Assembly (NCBI GenBank): GCA_965644315.1
Contig: CBFFRQ010000200.1
Coordinates: 30,429-94,428 of the forward strand
From: Caecitellus pseudoparvulus
Taxonomy: Eukaryota; Bigyra: Bicosoecida
DNA length: 64,000 nt
Reading direction: 5' to 3'
In this document: one piece after another, positions 11,101-21,023 of the stretch
How the letters are laid out: the number at the start of each line of letters is the position of its first letter
Numbering within the stretch: the first letter of the stretch is position 1
Made by a program: the position numbers and the translations under genes
The notes under the pieces: model-generated
Told to the model about the DNA's origin: nothing
The model's database searches: none
Seen by the model: only the letters and a program-made list of their open reading frames with translations

Positions 11101-14100
11101 AGCGTGGCAGTGAAGAGGGCTGTGGCTGCAGTGCGACAGGCTGGCAGGGCGGTGGGGTTCGCGCTGGCCCGGGAGGTGGCATGGATGCTCTCCTGCACGG
11201 CGGCTTGCGAGGGCAGTGCAGGGGGTGCCACCCCCACCACGCCGTCCGCCAGGCCCAGGCCCCCTGCGATGGCGCCCAGGGCGGTGCGGGCCACGGCGAG
11301 GGAGAGGGGGGTGGGGGCGGGGAACCCTGCCGCCACAGCACCCTCTCCCGCACCGTCGTCGTCGCTGTCGGAGTCGCCCGTGGCGGAAGGGGGGGCCAGG
11401 GCGCCCAGGCCGGCGCCGAGCCATGCCAAGGCGTCGGCAGCTGCGACCTGCTGCGCGTACCCCGCGACGAGGAGCAGCACCGCCCCCGCCGCCTGGGGTG
11501 CACACCGCACGATGGACACGGCTCGCCCCACGGCCGCCTGGAACGCTTTCGACTGCACGGCAGACATGTGTGTGCGCCCTGAGGCGAAGGATGCGACAGA
11601 GGCCCCTCCGCTGGGCGCCTCCCCTTGGTCGCCCTCCGGCGTCGGCTCCCCCACGGCGGTGACGGCAGCCACCAGCACGGCCAGAGCCAGCGGCACGAGG
11701 GGTGCGCAGACAGCACCCAGTACTCGCTGCTGAGCGGCGAGGAGGGGCTGCAGGGCGTACAGCGTGTACCGGACAGGGTGTGGCATGGTGCCTGCGACGC
11801 TTGCGAGGTACCCGACTTCCTCAGCGCCCACGACACCAAGCGCGCCGAGGGCCACGGTGAGCGCGTGAAACACCGACGAAACGCTGCCTTCCAGACTCGC
11901 CTCAGCGGCCTCCTGCACGAGGGAAGCTGGGGACACTGCACCGCTGAGCATGCCCAGAGCAAGGGCTGTGGTGGTGGAGGAGGGTACGGTGGCGGTGGGT
12001 GCGACGAGGCCCATGACGACACTGGCCTCACTGGGCAGCACCCAGCCTGCGCCGGCCGAGGGCAGCGCAGCGGCAGCCGCCACCCACGAGTCAGGGGCAG
12101 CCTCCTGCTGGGCCTGGGAGGCTGCGAGGGATGCCAGTACGGCGTCGTGGGCGGGTGCGGCGTCTGCGGGCGGGGGTGGCCCGGCAGTGGTCAGGGCCAG
12201 GGGGTCCCCACTCGCGGCGCCGTACTGTGTGAGAACACGGAACACGGCTTGAAACGCAGCAGTGCGCACAGGTGCGGGGCGGGAGGGCGCCAGGAGGGCC
12301 AGGCTGGCGCTGAACGCATCAGCGGCGCCGCCCAGCCCCGCCCCCGCCAGCGTGGCCCAGCTGCTCAGGCGCCCCCCCACAGAGTAAGGCGGGTGCAGAC
12401 CCTGAGACGCCAGCACTGTGTGGCGGCGGGCCAGGGTGTCTGTGGCGGCGCCGTCAGGCAACATGGCGGAGGCAGCCCGCAGGACAGCTGCCTGCAGGGC
12501 GGGGGGCGCGTCGAGAAACGCAGCATACGCGGAGTCACTGCGCCCGCCGGCGCCGCCGCCTGGGCCCATGGTGAGGAGGGACGGCCACTGGAATCCCTGG
12601 CCCGCCGCCACCGCAGGCAGGGCCTGTGGCAGAGCGGCCAGTGCTGACGCCAGTGTGGCCAGGAGAGTGGCTGCGACGGGGGCAGGCAGGTCGCTGCCAC
12701 CGCCCCACTCAGCACCCCCCTCCGCCACCGGCTTGGTCATGAGTGCGTGCAACTCCTCAGCAGGTGGCATGGTGGTGCCAGGCGCTGCAGCCGCCAGCGC
12801 CTTGGCTGGTGCTGCTCGTGCGTTGAGCAGGGTGCTGAGGGGGGGCAGTGCCGCCGCCACGCCCTCCCGCAGCGCAGCTGTGAGCACCCCTGCCAAGGCA
12901 CTGGCGAGCTGGTGCTGCTGGGCCAAGGATAGTGGGGGGGTGGCACCCCCCCCTGCCCGTTCCGCTGCTGCTGCGACCGCCGCCGCCACACACTGCTCCG
13001 CGAGGGTGGTCGTGGCAGCTGCCACCTCTGCCGTGCGTTTCAGGATGCTGGCGATGAGCTGCAGCGTTGTGAAACGCACCAGGGGCACGGCGTGCAGGAC
13101 ACCCTTGGTGAGTGCCCCGCGTGCCGTGCCGCCTGGCAGGGTTATGGCGACGAGGCTGGTCGCTAAGCGACCTGCCACAGCGGCGAAGGAGGGGGGGGGC
13201 TGCAGCCCCCCCCCCTCCCCCGACGGCAGCACCACGCCGCCCAGGCGCAGGGCAGAGGAGACGGCGGATGGCAGGCGGCGGGTGGTGGCGGTGGGGCCCC
13301 GCTCTGTGGCGGGTGCGCAGTCCACGCCGCCCGCCACCTGCCGTGCCGCGGAGGTGATCGCGGCGAGCACCTCCCCGTTGGTGGCTGCGGTGAGGGTGCG
13401 GGGGGTGATGGGGGCGGCCATGAGGGAGAGGAGGAGGGCGGCGACGGACAACCACTTGTCCGAGTGCCGAGGTTCAACTGCAAGTGGGAACGACGACAGG
13501 AACGCCGGCAGCGCTGCCGGGTGTGCCACCAGGCTAGCCTTGAGCAGTTCGGCTTGCAGCGCGTCGTCTGCCGCCTTCAATTTCCGCAGCAACGCCACCA
13601 GCGCCGACCGCGCGGCGGGCGACACGGTCGCGTCGCTGGTCGCAGCGACCCCCGCCGCGCCGCCCAAGTTCGTCGTCGCGCGGCGCTTGTGGAAGATGCT
13701 GCCGGGAATGGCGGCCGTCGCGTCAGACGGCGTGTGGCTGATGGCTGCCGGCAGTGTGGAGGGGTGCAGGGGGGCGCCCCCCACCACGTGCCGAGTCAGA
13801 GCGTGCACGAGCGACCGCACCTCAACGGCTGCCGTGGCGTCGCCGCGGTACCGCGCCCCACGCACGCGCTGTGTCAAGACAATGGCCGGCGTCCAGAGAG
13901 TGGCCACAGCCCAGGCATGGCTGCCTGGGTGGGCTGGCGCGTCAGTGGACGTACCTGGGCTCAGCGTGGCATAGGCTGGTGCGTGCACGAGCATGTGTTT
14001 GTGTCGGTCGTAGGCTGACAGGAGCGGCGACAGCAGGCCGTGGCGCTGGGCTGTGCGTGTTCCGGCTGCGCTGGCAGTGGCGCCGGGGGCGATGGCGACC

Positions 14101-15284
14101 CCCCCCTTCCATCCCATGGCCAGCAGAGTGCGAGCGACGCCAGGCGACACACGGGGGTGGGCTGCGATGCAGTGCAGGAGAGTGGCGCACCACTCCTGGA
14201 TGGCGCTGGGGTCGTCGTGTTCCGTGTTCCCGCCGACGGCCGCGAGCAGGTCGCGTGCGCCGAGCACGGCGTGTGCGACGTCCCCAGCGCCGCTCGCCAG
14301 CAGGCGACACAGCAGCCGCACACACCACGCCCGCACATCGTCCCCGGGAGGACCCCCCCCCACACCCCCCGCTGCGACGGCCGCCTTGGCCTTGCGCCGT
14401 GTGAACTTGGACTTGGACTTGAGGCCGCGCAGGGAAGCTGAGGCGGCGGCACGGCCTGCCTTCACGCTGGCGTCGAAACGCCCTCGCATGCCGGCCATGG
14501 CCAGGAAGGCTGGGGCGGAGAGGGGCACCTTGGAGATGAGTTCGCGGGCCGTGGCGCCGTTCAAGGCGGCCAGGCCGGCCATGAGCTTGGTCGTCGCGCG
14601 AATGAGGTGCGGTGACGTGCTGGCGATGTTGCCAGACAGGCGGTCTGCGTGCTCGCGCAGCAGGCGCTTGGCCACGCCCACGGCAACCGGACGAGGGGAG
14701 TGCACGATGAGCAGGGACAGGAACTCCATCAGCGCAATGGCGAGCATGGACGTGCTTCTCTGCGGGGCAGGCGGCGCGGGGGGCAGCAGTGTGGCGGCGC
14801 TGGTGCTTGCTGCGCGCCGGAACAAAGACCGAAACTCCCGCGAAACGCACCCTCGGCACTCCCGACAGCTGTGTGAACACCTCTGCGCACTGTGGCGAGC
14901 TGCGAGTGTAGGACAGCAGCAGTCCCTTGCTTGGACGCAAGTCTGGCCGCCACAGCGACATGAGCGTGCTTGCGCTGCCGTCTGCGCCGCCAGTCGTGCC
15001 GGCCTCAGTCAGGCGCGCCGCGACAGCTTCCGCCACCTGCCCTTGAATCGTGTCGATAGCCTCCCACAGACCTGCAGCGGGCGCACAGGTGCGTGCAAAG
15101 ACAGGACAACAGCAGGCCCTCTTCGTGGGCACCCCTCACCATCTGCCACCTTCTCCGCTTCATCTGCGTTCAGCAAGGACTGCAGCTGGCCCAGGCTCAT
15201 GAAGTAGGTCTGGCCATCGCCCGCCTTCTGGCTATGGAAGGCGGCAGCCGCCGCCGTGCCGCTGGCTGCTCCCAGCTCCGCCAT
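5190..15284 (-). CDS. URB1: URB1/NPA1 nucleolar pre-60S ribosome biogenesis protein (giant form)
   Basis: Three exons, 15140-15284, 14851-15071 and 5190-14759, joined in phase, encode 3311 aa. Yeast Urb1/Npa1 and human URB1 are very early 60S pre-ribosome scaffold proteins made of HEAT-like repeats. The N-terminal domain is recognisable around residues 120-300 (LAIALMEFLSLLIVHSP, then the TRRKAKAAV basic stretch and helical repeats). The C-terminal conserved block lies near residues 2560-2680 and has the diagnostic VSKFLLSRP, DVPMFMSTLHATG and WILRLLSRSLHASADVNALQ. Between them lie about 2200 residues of Ala/Leu-rich repeats, longer than the human protein (about 2270 aa overall). An acidic Ser-Asp-Gly repeat follows at about residue 2700. 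The C-terminus is a Lys/Ala/Ser histone-H1-like tail. The start is the ATG at 15284, leading into TYFMSLGQLQSLLNADE; an in-frame ATG lies further upstream at 15422. Confidence 0.88.
5206..5266 (-). repeat. 12-bp tandem repeat encoding the Lys-Ser-Ala-Lys tail of URB1
   Basis: Four to five imperfect copies of a 12-base unit encode a repeated KKSA tetrapeptide at the extreme C-terminus. The result resembles a linker-histone tail and should bind rRNA/DNA or act as a nucleolar signal. Confidence 0.75.
6936..7003 (-). repeat. 12-bp tandem repeat encoding a Ser-Asp-Gly acidic tract in URB1
   Basis: On the plus strand the 12-base unit GAGTCTGAGCCG recurs about five to six times with a few substitutions. 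On the coding strand it gives SDSG repeats followed by a run of Asp. Acidic Ser tracts of this kind are typical CK2 sites in nucleolar proteins. Confidence 0.8.
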
Positions 15285-15571
15285 GGCGGCTCCTTCGTGG
15301 TATGCGTGCAGGCTTGTGGGGTGGCCCTCACCTGCTTGTGCTGGGGCCTGTCTGCGGCTGCGTGGGAATGTGAACAGGGCGGCGGAGTGCCACGCGCCTG
15401 CTATGTCGTCGGCACTCCCCATGACGGCACACTACCCGACGCACCACAACACAGCACATCCGTGGTGGCTCGTCGCTCCCCTCGCGCCCCGTCCCCGCAC
15501 GCAGACTTCCCTGCTCCCCCCCTCCGCACAGCAGTGCCTGCCGCCAGCGCACCTCGCCAGCCACGCACCAC

Positions 15572-17257
15572 ATGCTCACCGCCATGGACAGCGTCCGGCG
15601 GTCTCTCGGGCGCCTGTTGGCGGTGGCTGGCCACACAGCCCCTGTCATTGCTGCTGCAGGGGCTGCAGGGCCCACCATCATCGTGCACGCGTGCGTGCCA
15701 GGCGCGAGTGCCGTGCGGATTTTGAACCTTCCCACGCACACCCACACCCCTTGCCCGGCATCACAGGGAGGACGGCGCCGTCACCACGCTGCCGGCCGAT
15801 GCGCCCTGTCGCGGCGTGTCCATGTGGGAGTACCCCGCCAACGCACCCTGCGAAGACCGGCATGTCGTCACCTCCACAGGCGGGTTGGTGTTTGCCGCTG
15901 TCATGGACGGTCACGGGGGGTGGCAGGCCAGCGAGTACGCCGTGCGTGCAGTGCAGACGGGCGCGAGGGCGCGCAGCACGGACGCGCCCTGGACACCCCC
16001 ACACCCCGCCCCGCCTCGCAGAAGAACCACCTGTGGACCAACATCCTGTCCGAGATGGGGGGGCGCACCCCCCCCAACAGCCCCCCCTCCCGCTCACCCT
16101 CTGCCTCCGAGGTGGCGGGCGCCCTGGTGCGGGGCTACGAGCGCACAGACAGGGGCTTCATGACCGCCATTCGTCCCGCCTTCGACGTGGGCTTCGGGGA
16201 GGTGGGGCGCGTCGGCTGCTGCGCCGTGTCCGTCGTCATCGCCTCCGACGTCCTCGTCGTGGCCAACGCAGGCGACTGCCGGGCCGTGCTGGGGTCCAAG
16301 GCTGCGCCAGGAGACGCACCGCCCTCCTCAGCCCCGTCCCAGACCCAACCGGAGCAGGGGTCGGGCAGTGACACGGCACACCCCCTGGCCACCGCGGGGG
16401 CACTGGTGGATCCCACCTCCCTGCCATCCACCCCTGCCGCCCTGGCAGCTGTGGGCTGGGCCGCCACGCCTCTGTCCCAGGACCACAACTCCCGCCTGGA
16501 GCGCGAACAGAGCCGCCTGCGCCGGGCGCACCCTGGCGAGGACGACATCGTGGTGTGCCGTTCCCCCACCTCCTGCTACGTCAAAGGGCGGCTGCAGCCG
16601 ACACGGGCGCTGGGGGACATGTACTTGAAGTACTCGGAGTTTAACGGCCGGGCGGGGACTCGCCTGTACGGCCGGCACGTGAAGGCCCCCTACACCCCCC
16701 CCTACATCACCGCCACGCCCCAGGTGCAGAGCCATGCCCTGCGCGGCGGCGAGGACGCCTTCCTGCTCCTGGCGTGTGACGGCATTTGGGACGTGTTCTC
16801 GAACGAAGAGGCGGTTGCCTTCGTCGCCAACGACACGGGCGACCCCTCTACCGTCTCGGAGCGACTCATCGCCGCCGTGCTGGCACGGGAGGCTGCCGCC
16901 AAGGGCCTCACTGTGGAGCAACTGCAGGCAGTGCGCCCAGGCCGTGTCCGGCGCAGCATGCACGACGACATGACGGCCATGGTGCTGTGGCTGGACACGC
17001 CAGCTGGGCGGGACATCGTCGCGCAACGCACGCCCAAGCAGGCAGAGGCCCAGGGGGGGGGGTCTTCCTGGTGGCCGTTTGGGGGCAAACCGGTGGCTGC
17101 CGAGGCAGAGCCGTCGCCTCAGGCAGCCGCCAACGCGACGGCCTCGGCAGTGGAGGCGGTGGCGGCGGCCTCGGGGGGTCTGCCAGTCTCCATCAGCTAC
17201 GTGGCGCCCCACCCCGTGTCAGGCGCGACGGAAGCGCCCCCTGCCGAGCGTGCCTGA
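15572..17257 (+). CDS. PP2C-family Ser/Thr phosphatase, pyruvate dehydrogenase phosphatase-like
   Basis: Exons 15572-15690, 15767-15941 and 16022-17257 join in phase to 509 aa. PP2C metal-site motifs are present in order: MDGHGGW near residue 85, NAGDCRAVLG near 180, ACDGIWD near 350 and HDDMTAMVLWL near 412. The stretch LSQDHNSR, an RLRRAHP helix and YTPPYITATPQV closely follow the mitochondrial pyruvate dehydrogenase phosphatase branch, which dephosphorylates and reactivates the E1 alpha subunit. The N-terminal 40 residues are Arg/Ala-rich without acidic residues and could be a mitochondrial presequence. A plant clade-D-type PP2C is the alternative. A low-complexity insert lies between GDCR and DHN, and an Ala-rich tail follows the catalytic domain. 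It is transcribed divergently from URB1 with 287 bp between the starts. Confidence 0.85.
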   Translation: MLTAMDSVRRSLGRLLAVAGHTAPVIAAAGAAGPTIIVHACVPGASAVRILNLPTHTHTPCPASQGGRRRHHAAGRCALSRRVHVGVPRQRTLRRPACRHLHRRVGVCRCHGRSRGVAGQRVRRACSADGREGAQHGRALDTPTPRPASQKNHLWTNILSEMGGRTPPNSPPSRSPSASEVAGALVRGYERTDRGFMTAIRPAFDVGFGEVGRVGCCAVSVVIASDVLVVANAGDCRAVLGSKAAPGDAPPSSAPSQTQPEQGSGSDTAHPLATAGALVDPTSLPSTPAALAAVGWAATPLSQDHNSRLEREQSRLRRAHPGEDDIVVCRSPTSCYVKGRLQPTRALGDMYLKYSEFNGRAGTRLYGRHVKAPYTPPYITATPQVQSHALRGGEDAFLLLACDGIWDVFSNEEAVAFVANDTGDPSTVSERLIAAVLAREAAAKGLTVEQLQAVRPGRVRRSMHDDMTAMVLWLDTPAGRDIVAQRTPKQAEAQGGGSSWWPFGGKPVAAEAEPSPQAAANATASAVEAVAAASGGLPVSISYVAPHPVSGATEAPPAERA

Positions 17258-17652
17258 GAGATTGGGCCATGGAAATGCACTGTCAGCTCGCGAGGGCGAG
17301 GGCGACATGCTTGGTCCTCTGAAGAATTGGCCTGTACAGGCTCTTTGCCTCAGTGCTGACCAGCTGAGTGACTTGCATCTTGCTCTTTCATCAGTCGGAC
17401 GCTTCAATCTATTTTACAGACCAGCGGTGCGCCAGACGACACCCATTTGCAAAACAAACACCCCACACAACAACACGACGGCATTCCCTACGAATGCACC
17501 CTAGACCCGAGCGGCCACCTCGCCCGTGCCGAGTGCCACTGCAGGCGATTCGGCCGCTGCTCCGACGCCGCCTGCGCCACCTCCGTCCCAAGCGCGCTCG
17601 CTCGCTCGCCTTTGCAGCGCAGCACGCGAACCAGCGGGGGAACCAAGCGAAG
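17258..17652. other. Intergenic gap before PACRG, no gene recognised
   Basis: About 395 bases between the phosphatase stop and the first PACRG exon. The stretch near 17330-17480 is less GC-rich than its surroundings and is presumably 3' and 5' untranslated or promoter sequence. No conserved ORF, RNA gene or repeat is seen. Confidence 0.4.
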
Positions 17653-18987
17653 ATGGCTGCCGAAGCATTCTCCATCGCCGAAATCGGCGTCAAGAACACC
17701 TCGTACAAGCTGACACGGCCAGGTGAGTGGGGGTGGGACGTCGCGGCGACTGACTGTGCGCGGCCGACAGGCGACCGCTGCGTGCTGCCGCCGTCGTGCT
17801 GGGCGCCAGTGCGGGGAAGCCAGCATGCTGTGCTCACACATGGACTGCCCGTTTTTGCCACAGACCCCCACAACGCAGCCACCGGCTCGGCGCTAGACGC
17901 CACACGCATGGATGATCGCATGCGGCCAGGCCAGAACCCTGCCGGCGCCGCCAGTGATGCCGTGGACGGTGATGCGTTTTCCCACCACCGCAAGACGACA
18001 CGAGTGACACCCAAGAGTGCGTAGCCGCGGAGGCTGTGTGGGCATGGCTGCGGGGCGGCTGCGTCGGGCACTGGCTGCCGCGCGCGTTTCTGCGCTGAAC
18101 CTGCACCTCGCGCACCATCACGCTGCGCCCGCGCCCGACGCAGAGTTCCTGCGCAAGCACACAGGTACCGGCGGCCTGACAGACGTGGGTCTGGCACAGA
18201 AGGCGGCTGCAGCGCGCAGTGGCCACGGCGTGACGAGCAAGCCCAAACGGGCTGGTGCGTTCAAGAAGCGAGCCAACCCGCCCAACACTGAGTTTCGCCG
18301 TGCCTACGAGCGGGGAGACCTGCCCCTGTCCATCTTCCAGGCGGTGAAGAACCGCATTCTGTGGAAGAAGCCCGTCACACGGCTGGACTACCACCACTAC
18401 CTGCCGCTGTTTTTCGAGGGCCTCCGGGAGACAGAGGAGCCCTACCGCTTCATCGCCGAGGAGGGCGTGTACGACCTCCTGCACCACGGCGGCGCAGCCA
18501 AGATCCTGCCCGTCATCCCCCAGCTCATTCTGCCCATGAAGGACGCCCTGAACACGCGGGACGTCAGCGTCATGGTGCGCGTGCTGAAGGTGCTGCAGAC
18601 GCTGGTGGAGGCTGGGCCCATGATTGGCGAGGCCCTTGTCCCATACTACCGCCAGCTGCTGCCCGTCCTGAACATCTTCAAACAGAAGAATGGTGCGTGC
18701 ACCTGTCCTGCTCCGCCACGCGTGCCTGCCAACCCCACCTGTCCTGGCACCTTCCCCACAGTGAACTTGGGCAACGGCATCGAGTACGGCCAGCGCCGGC
18801 GGGAGAACGTCGGTGACCTCATCAACGAAACGCTGGAGAAGCTGGAGATGACTGGCGGTGAAGACGCGTACAGTGCGTGCCGCTGCCGCTGCTGGGAGCC
18901 CCCGGGCTTGCACCCCCGCCGCCCCACCTCCCTCCCACAGTCAACCTCAAGTACATGGTGCCAACGTACGAGTCAGTGTTTTTGTGA
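17653..18987 (+). CDS. PACRG: PACRG, ciliary doublet-microtubule inner-junction protein
   Basis: The conserved body spans exons to 18692, 18762-18872 and 18941-18987. Diagnostic segments are [50 protein letters not shown] and the terminal [12 protein letters not shown]. In other eukaryotes PACRG bridges the A and B tubules of axonemal doublets. I also assign two upstream exons, 17653-17722 and 17864-18016. A GTGCGT donor at 18017 splices in phase to an acceptor before 18165 (or before 18144), giving 302 aa and a PACRG-like variable N-terminus. Without that intron, the upstream pieces would be a separate 76-aa ORF ending at 18024, only 19 bp before an alternative PACRG ATG at 18044. The single-gene model is favoured by phase, donor type and spacing. 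Presence of PACRG implies a motile cilium. Confidence 0.93.
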
Positions 18988-19138
18988 GGGTGCAGGTGTG
19001 TGCTCCGGCAGGGGCGCCCCGTCTCGCAATGCATGCTGCGGTGCAGGGGGCGAGTGCCGCCACTTTCCACGCATCAGCCTCCTCCTCACGCACTTGCTTG
19101 GCACTTGCACGGACGCAGCCTCCTCCAGCCGCGCCAAC

Positions 19139-19973
19139 ATGGCAGCTTCCCCGCCAGGCACGCCATGGCCGGCGGACATTGATCCCAGCACGTGGACCAG
19201 CGCCCCCGCCGCCAAGGGCGCCGGCACTGACGCTGTGAAGGAGACGGAGGCGTTCGTCAAGGCGGCCATGGCAGACAACGACGCCAGCCACGACTTTGCA
19301 CACATTGCACGGGTGCGCAACACAGCCCTGAAGCTGGCAGCCGAAGAGGGATACGATGAGAATGCTGATTTTCTGGAGATGGTGGAGCTGGCTGCCTTGC
19401 TGCACGATGTGAACGACTGGAAATATGCCAAGGAAGGTGCGTGGCGAATTCCGCAGCCACCCGCCGTTTGAAGGCCTGCACGCGCCGCCTCTGCACTGCA
19501 CAGGTGCGACGAAGGTCACCCCAGCCGAGTGGCTTGCAAGCATCTCCTTCCCTGCTGACAAGGCCGCCCTCATCGTGAACACCATTGACAGGATGGGCTT
19601 CAAAGAGAGCCTGGGCGGCGGGTCGACGGCTGGCTCAGACGACCCCCGCGCCAAGGCACTGCTGGAGGTGGTGCAGGACGCCGACCGCCTGGACGCAGTG
19701 GGCGCCATCGGCATCGCGCGGTGCCTGACGTATGGCGGCGCGAAACACCGTGCATTGTTCGACCCAGATGTGAAGCCGCTTGTGGGCTTGACCAAGGAGC
19801 AGTACATGGCCGCTGGCAAGAACGGCAACAGCGTGAACCACTTCTACGAGAAGCTGTTCACGCTGCAGGGGCGCATGAACACGGCGGCAGGCAAGGCGCT
19901 GGCAGCGGGCCGGCACGAGGTCATGGTGGCCTTCATCTGCACGTTGCTGGGAGAGTGGAGTGGGGCCCAGTGA
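19139..19973 (+). CDS. HD-domain metal-dependent phosphohydrolase
   Basis: Exons 19139-19436 and 19504-19973 give 255 aa. The HD signature is complete: [10 protein letters not shown] near residues 50-60, [10 protein letters not shown] near 87-96, and a downstream aspartate in [19 protein letters not shown] near 180. The arrangement matches the small soluble YedJ-like HD hydrolases found in bacteria and fungi. Members act on phosphate esters or nucleotides, but the substrate is not readable from sequence. No signal peptide or membrane segment is seen, so a cytosolic enzyme is likely. The gene follows PACRG with 151 bp between stop and start and converges on YIPF6 with 25 bp between the stops. 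Confidence 0.85.
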
Positions 19974-19998
19974 GGGGGTGGTGGATCCCCCCTCCCGC

Positions 19999-20874
19999 TC
20001 ACTGCACGTACACCATCCACGCCACGACGAGGTAGAAGAGACAGACGGGGTACACCGCCAGCACCCTCCTGTCCTCTGGCACCAGGCTGCCCATGAATAC
20101 AACTGACGCACGGGTGCTCCAGACGTATGCCGCCACCACTGCGATGGTGCGCACGAGGGCATTGGCCACGAAGATGCTGACGAGGGAAGCCAGCACCAGG
20201 GGGAAGACGCAGTAGCCCAGGACGCAGACAGACTGGAAGAACGATCTGTGCGGGGGCGAGGTGTGCAGGGTGCGTGAGGTCGTCGGTGCCCCCCTCGTGC
20301 ACTGTGCAGTGTTGACTCACATGCTGCCACCGAGCAACTGTGCGTTCAGGCTCACCACCGCTGCGCCTGACCACACCAGCACGAAGACGGCGGCAAAGAC
20401 GAGGGACGTCTGGTCCACGCTGGCCGAGGCGGAGATAGAGATGGAGAGGGCCAGGCACAGCAGTAGGGGTCCCCCTGTGTCGAGCAGTGGCAGGGCGGGC
20501 CGGTGCGCGGGCGGGGCAGAGCCGCACAGGGCCACAGGCTACGCACACAAGTCCCAGTCCCGCAACGCCTTGAGGGTGTCTTGACTGCCGCCCTTGGGCA
20601 GCAGCACATGCCACAGCTTTGTCCCCACCATGCGCAGGTCCCGCATCTGTGCGTGGCGAGGCGACGTGGTGCCAAGTGGCGTTTTCCGCAACCCGCTCAA
20701 GGCACGCACGAAGGTCGCCGAGACCGGCTCGTCCAGCGTCATGAGCTGGTCGTTGTGTGCGCCAGCAACACTGTCCACAGTGGCAGGCCGCATGGTGCCT
20801 TCCACATTGGGTGGCGGCGGGGGGGACGCCTGTGGCGCCGAGGCTGCCGCTGGCTGCGGCGTGCTCCCAGACAT
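19999..20874 (-). CDS. YIPF6: YIPF6-like Yip1-domain Golgi membrane protein
   Basis: Exons 20547-20874, 20321-20474 and 19999-20245 join in phase to 242 aa, matching the human YIPF6 length (about 236). Conserved landmarks are LDEPV near residue 47, WHVLLP and LRDWDLWGPLLLC (codon split by the first intron), SLNAQLLGG and the terminal RRVLAVYPVCLFYLVVAW. A Pro/Ala-rich cytosolic N-terminus precedes five hydrophobic segments. Yip1-family proteins cycle between ER and Golgi and interact with Rab GTPases. Start chosen at the first true ATG (20874); a longer frame upstream has only a non-ATG start. Confidence 0.93.
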
Positions 20875-21023
20875 GTCCAGCTCGGGGGCCAACGCGTGGG
20901 GTGTGGAGGCACAAGAGCCTGCCTGAGCAACAGGCAAGGATCACACGCACACACACATGCGCACAGGGCAGTCACGTTGACTTGTTTTTGCATTTACCCC
21001 GCGGGCGCTCGTGTGCCGGCATG

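Noticed and set aside
12418-13974. A 518-codon plus-strand open frame antisense to URB1
   Set aside because: Same reason: stop codons are rare in all frames at this GC content, and the sequence has shadow-like composition.
18044-18164. Arg-rich N-terminus for PACRG from the ATG at 18044
   Set aside because: A donor/acceptor pair removes this stretch in phase and links conserved PACRG to the upstream exons; still possible as an alternative start.
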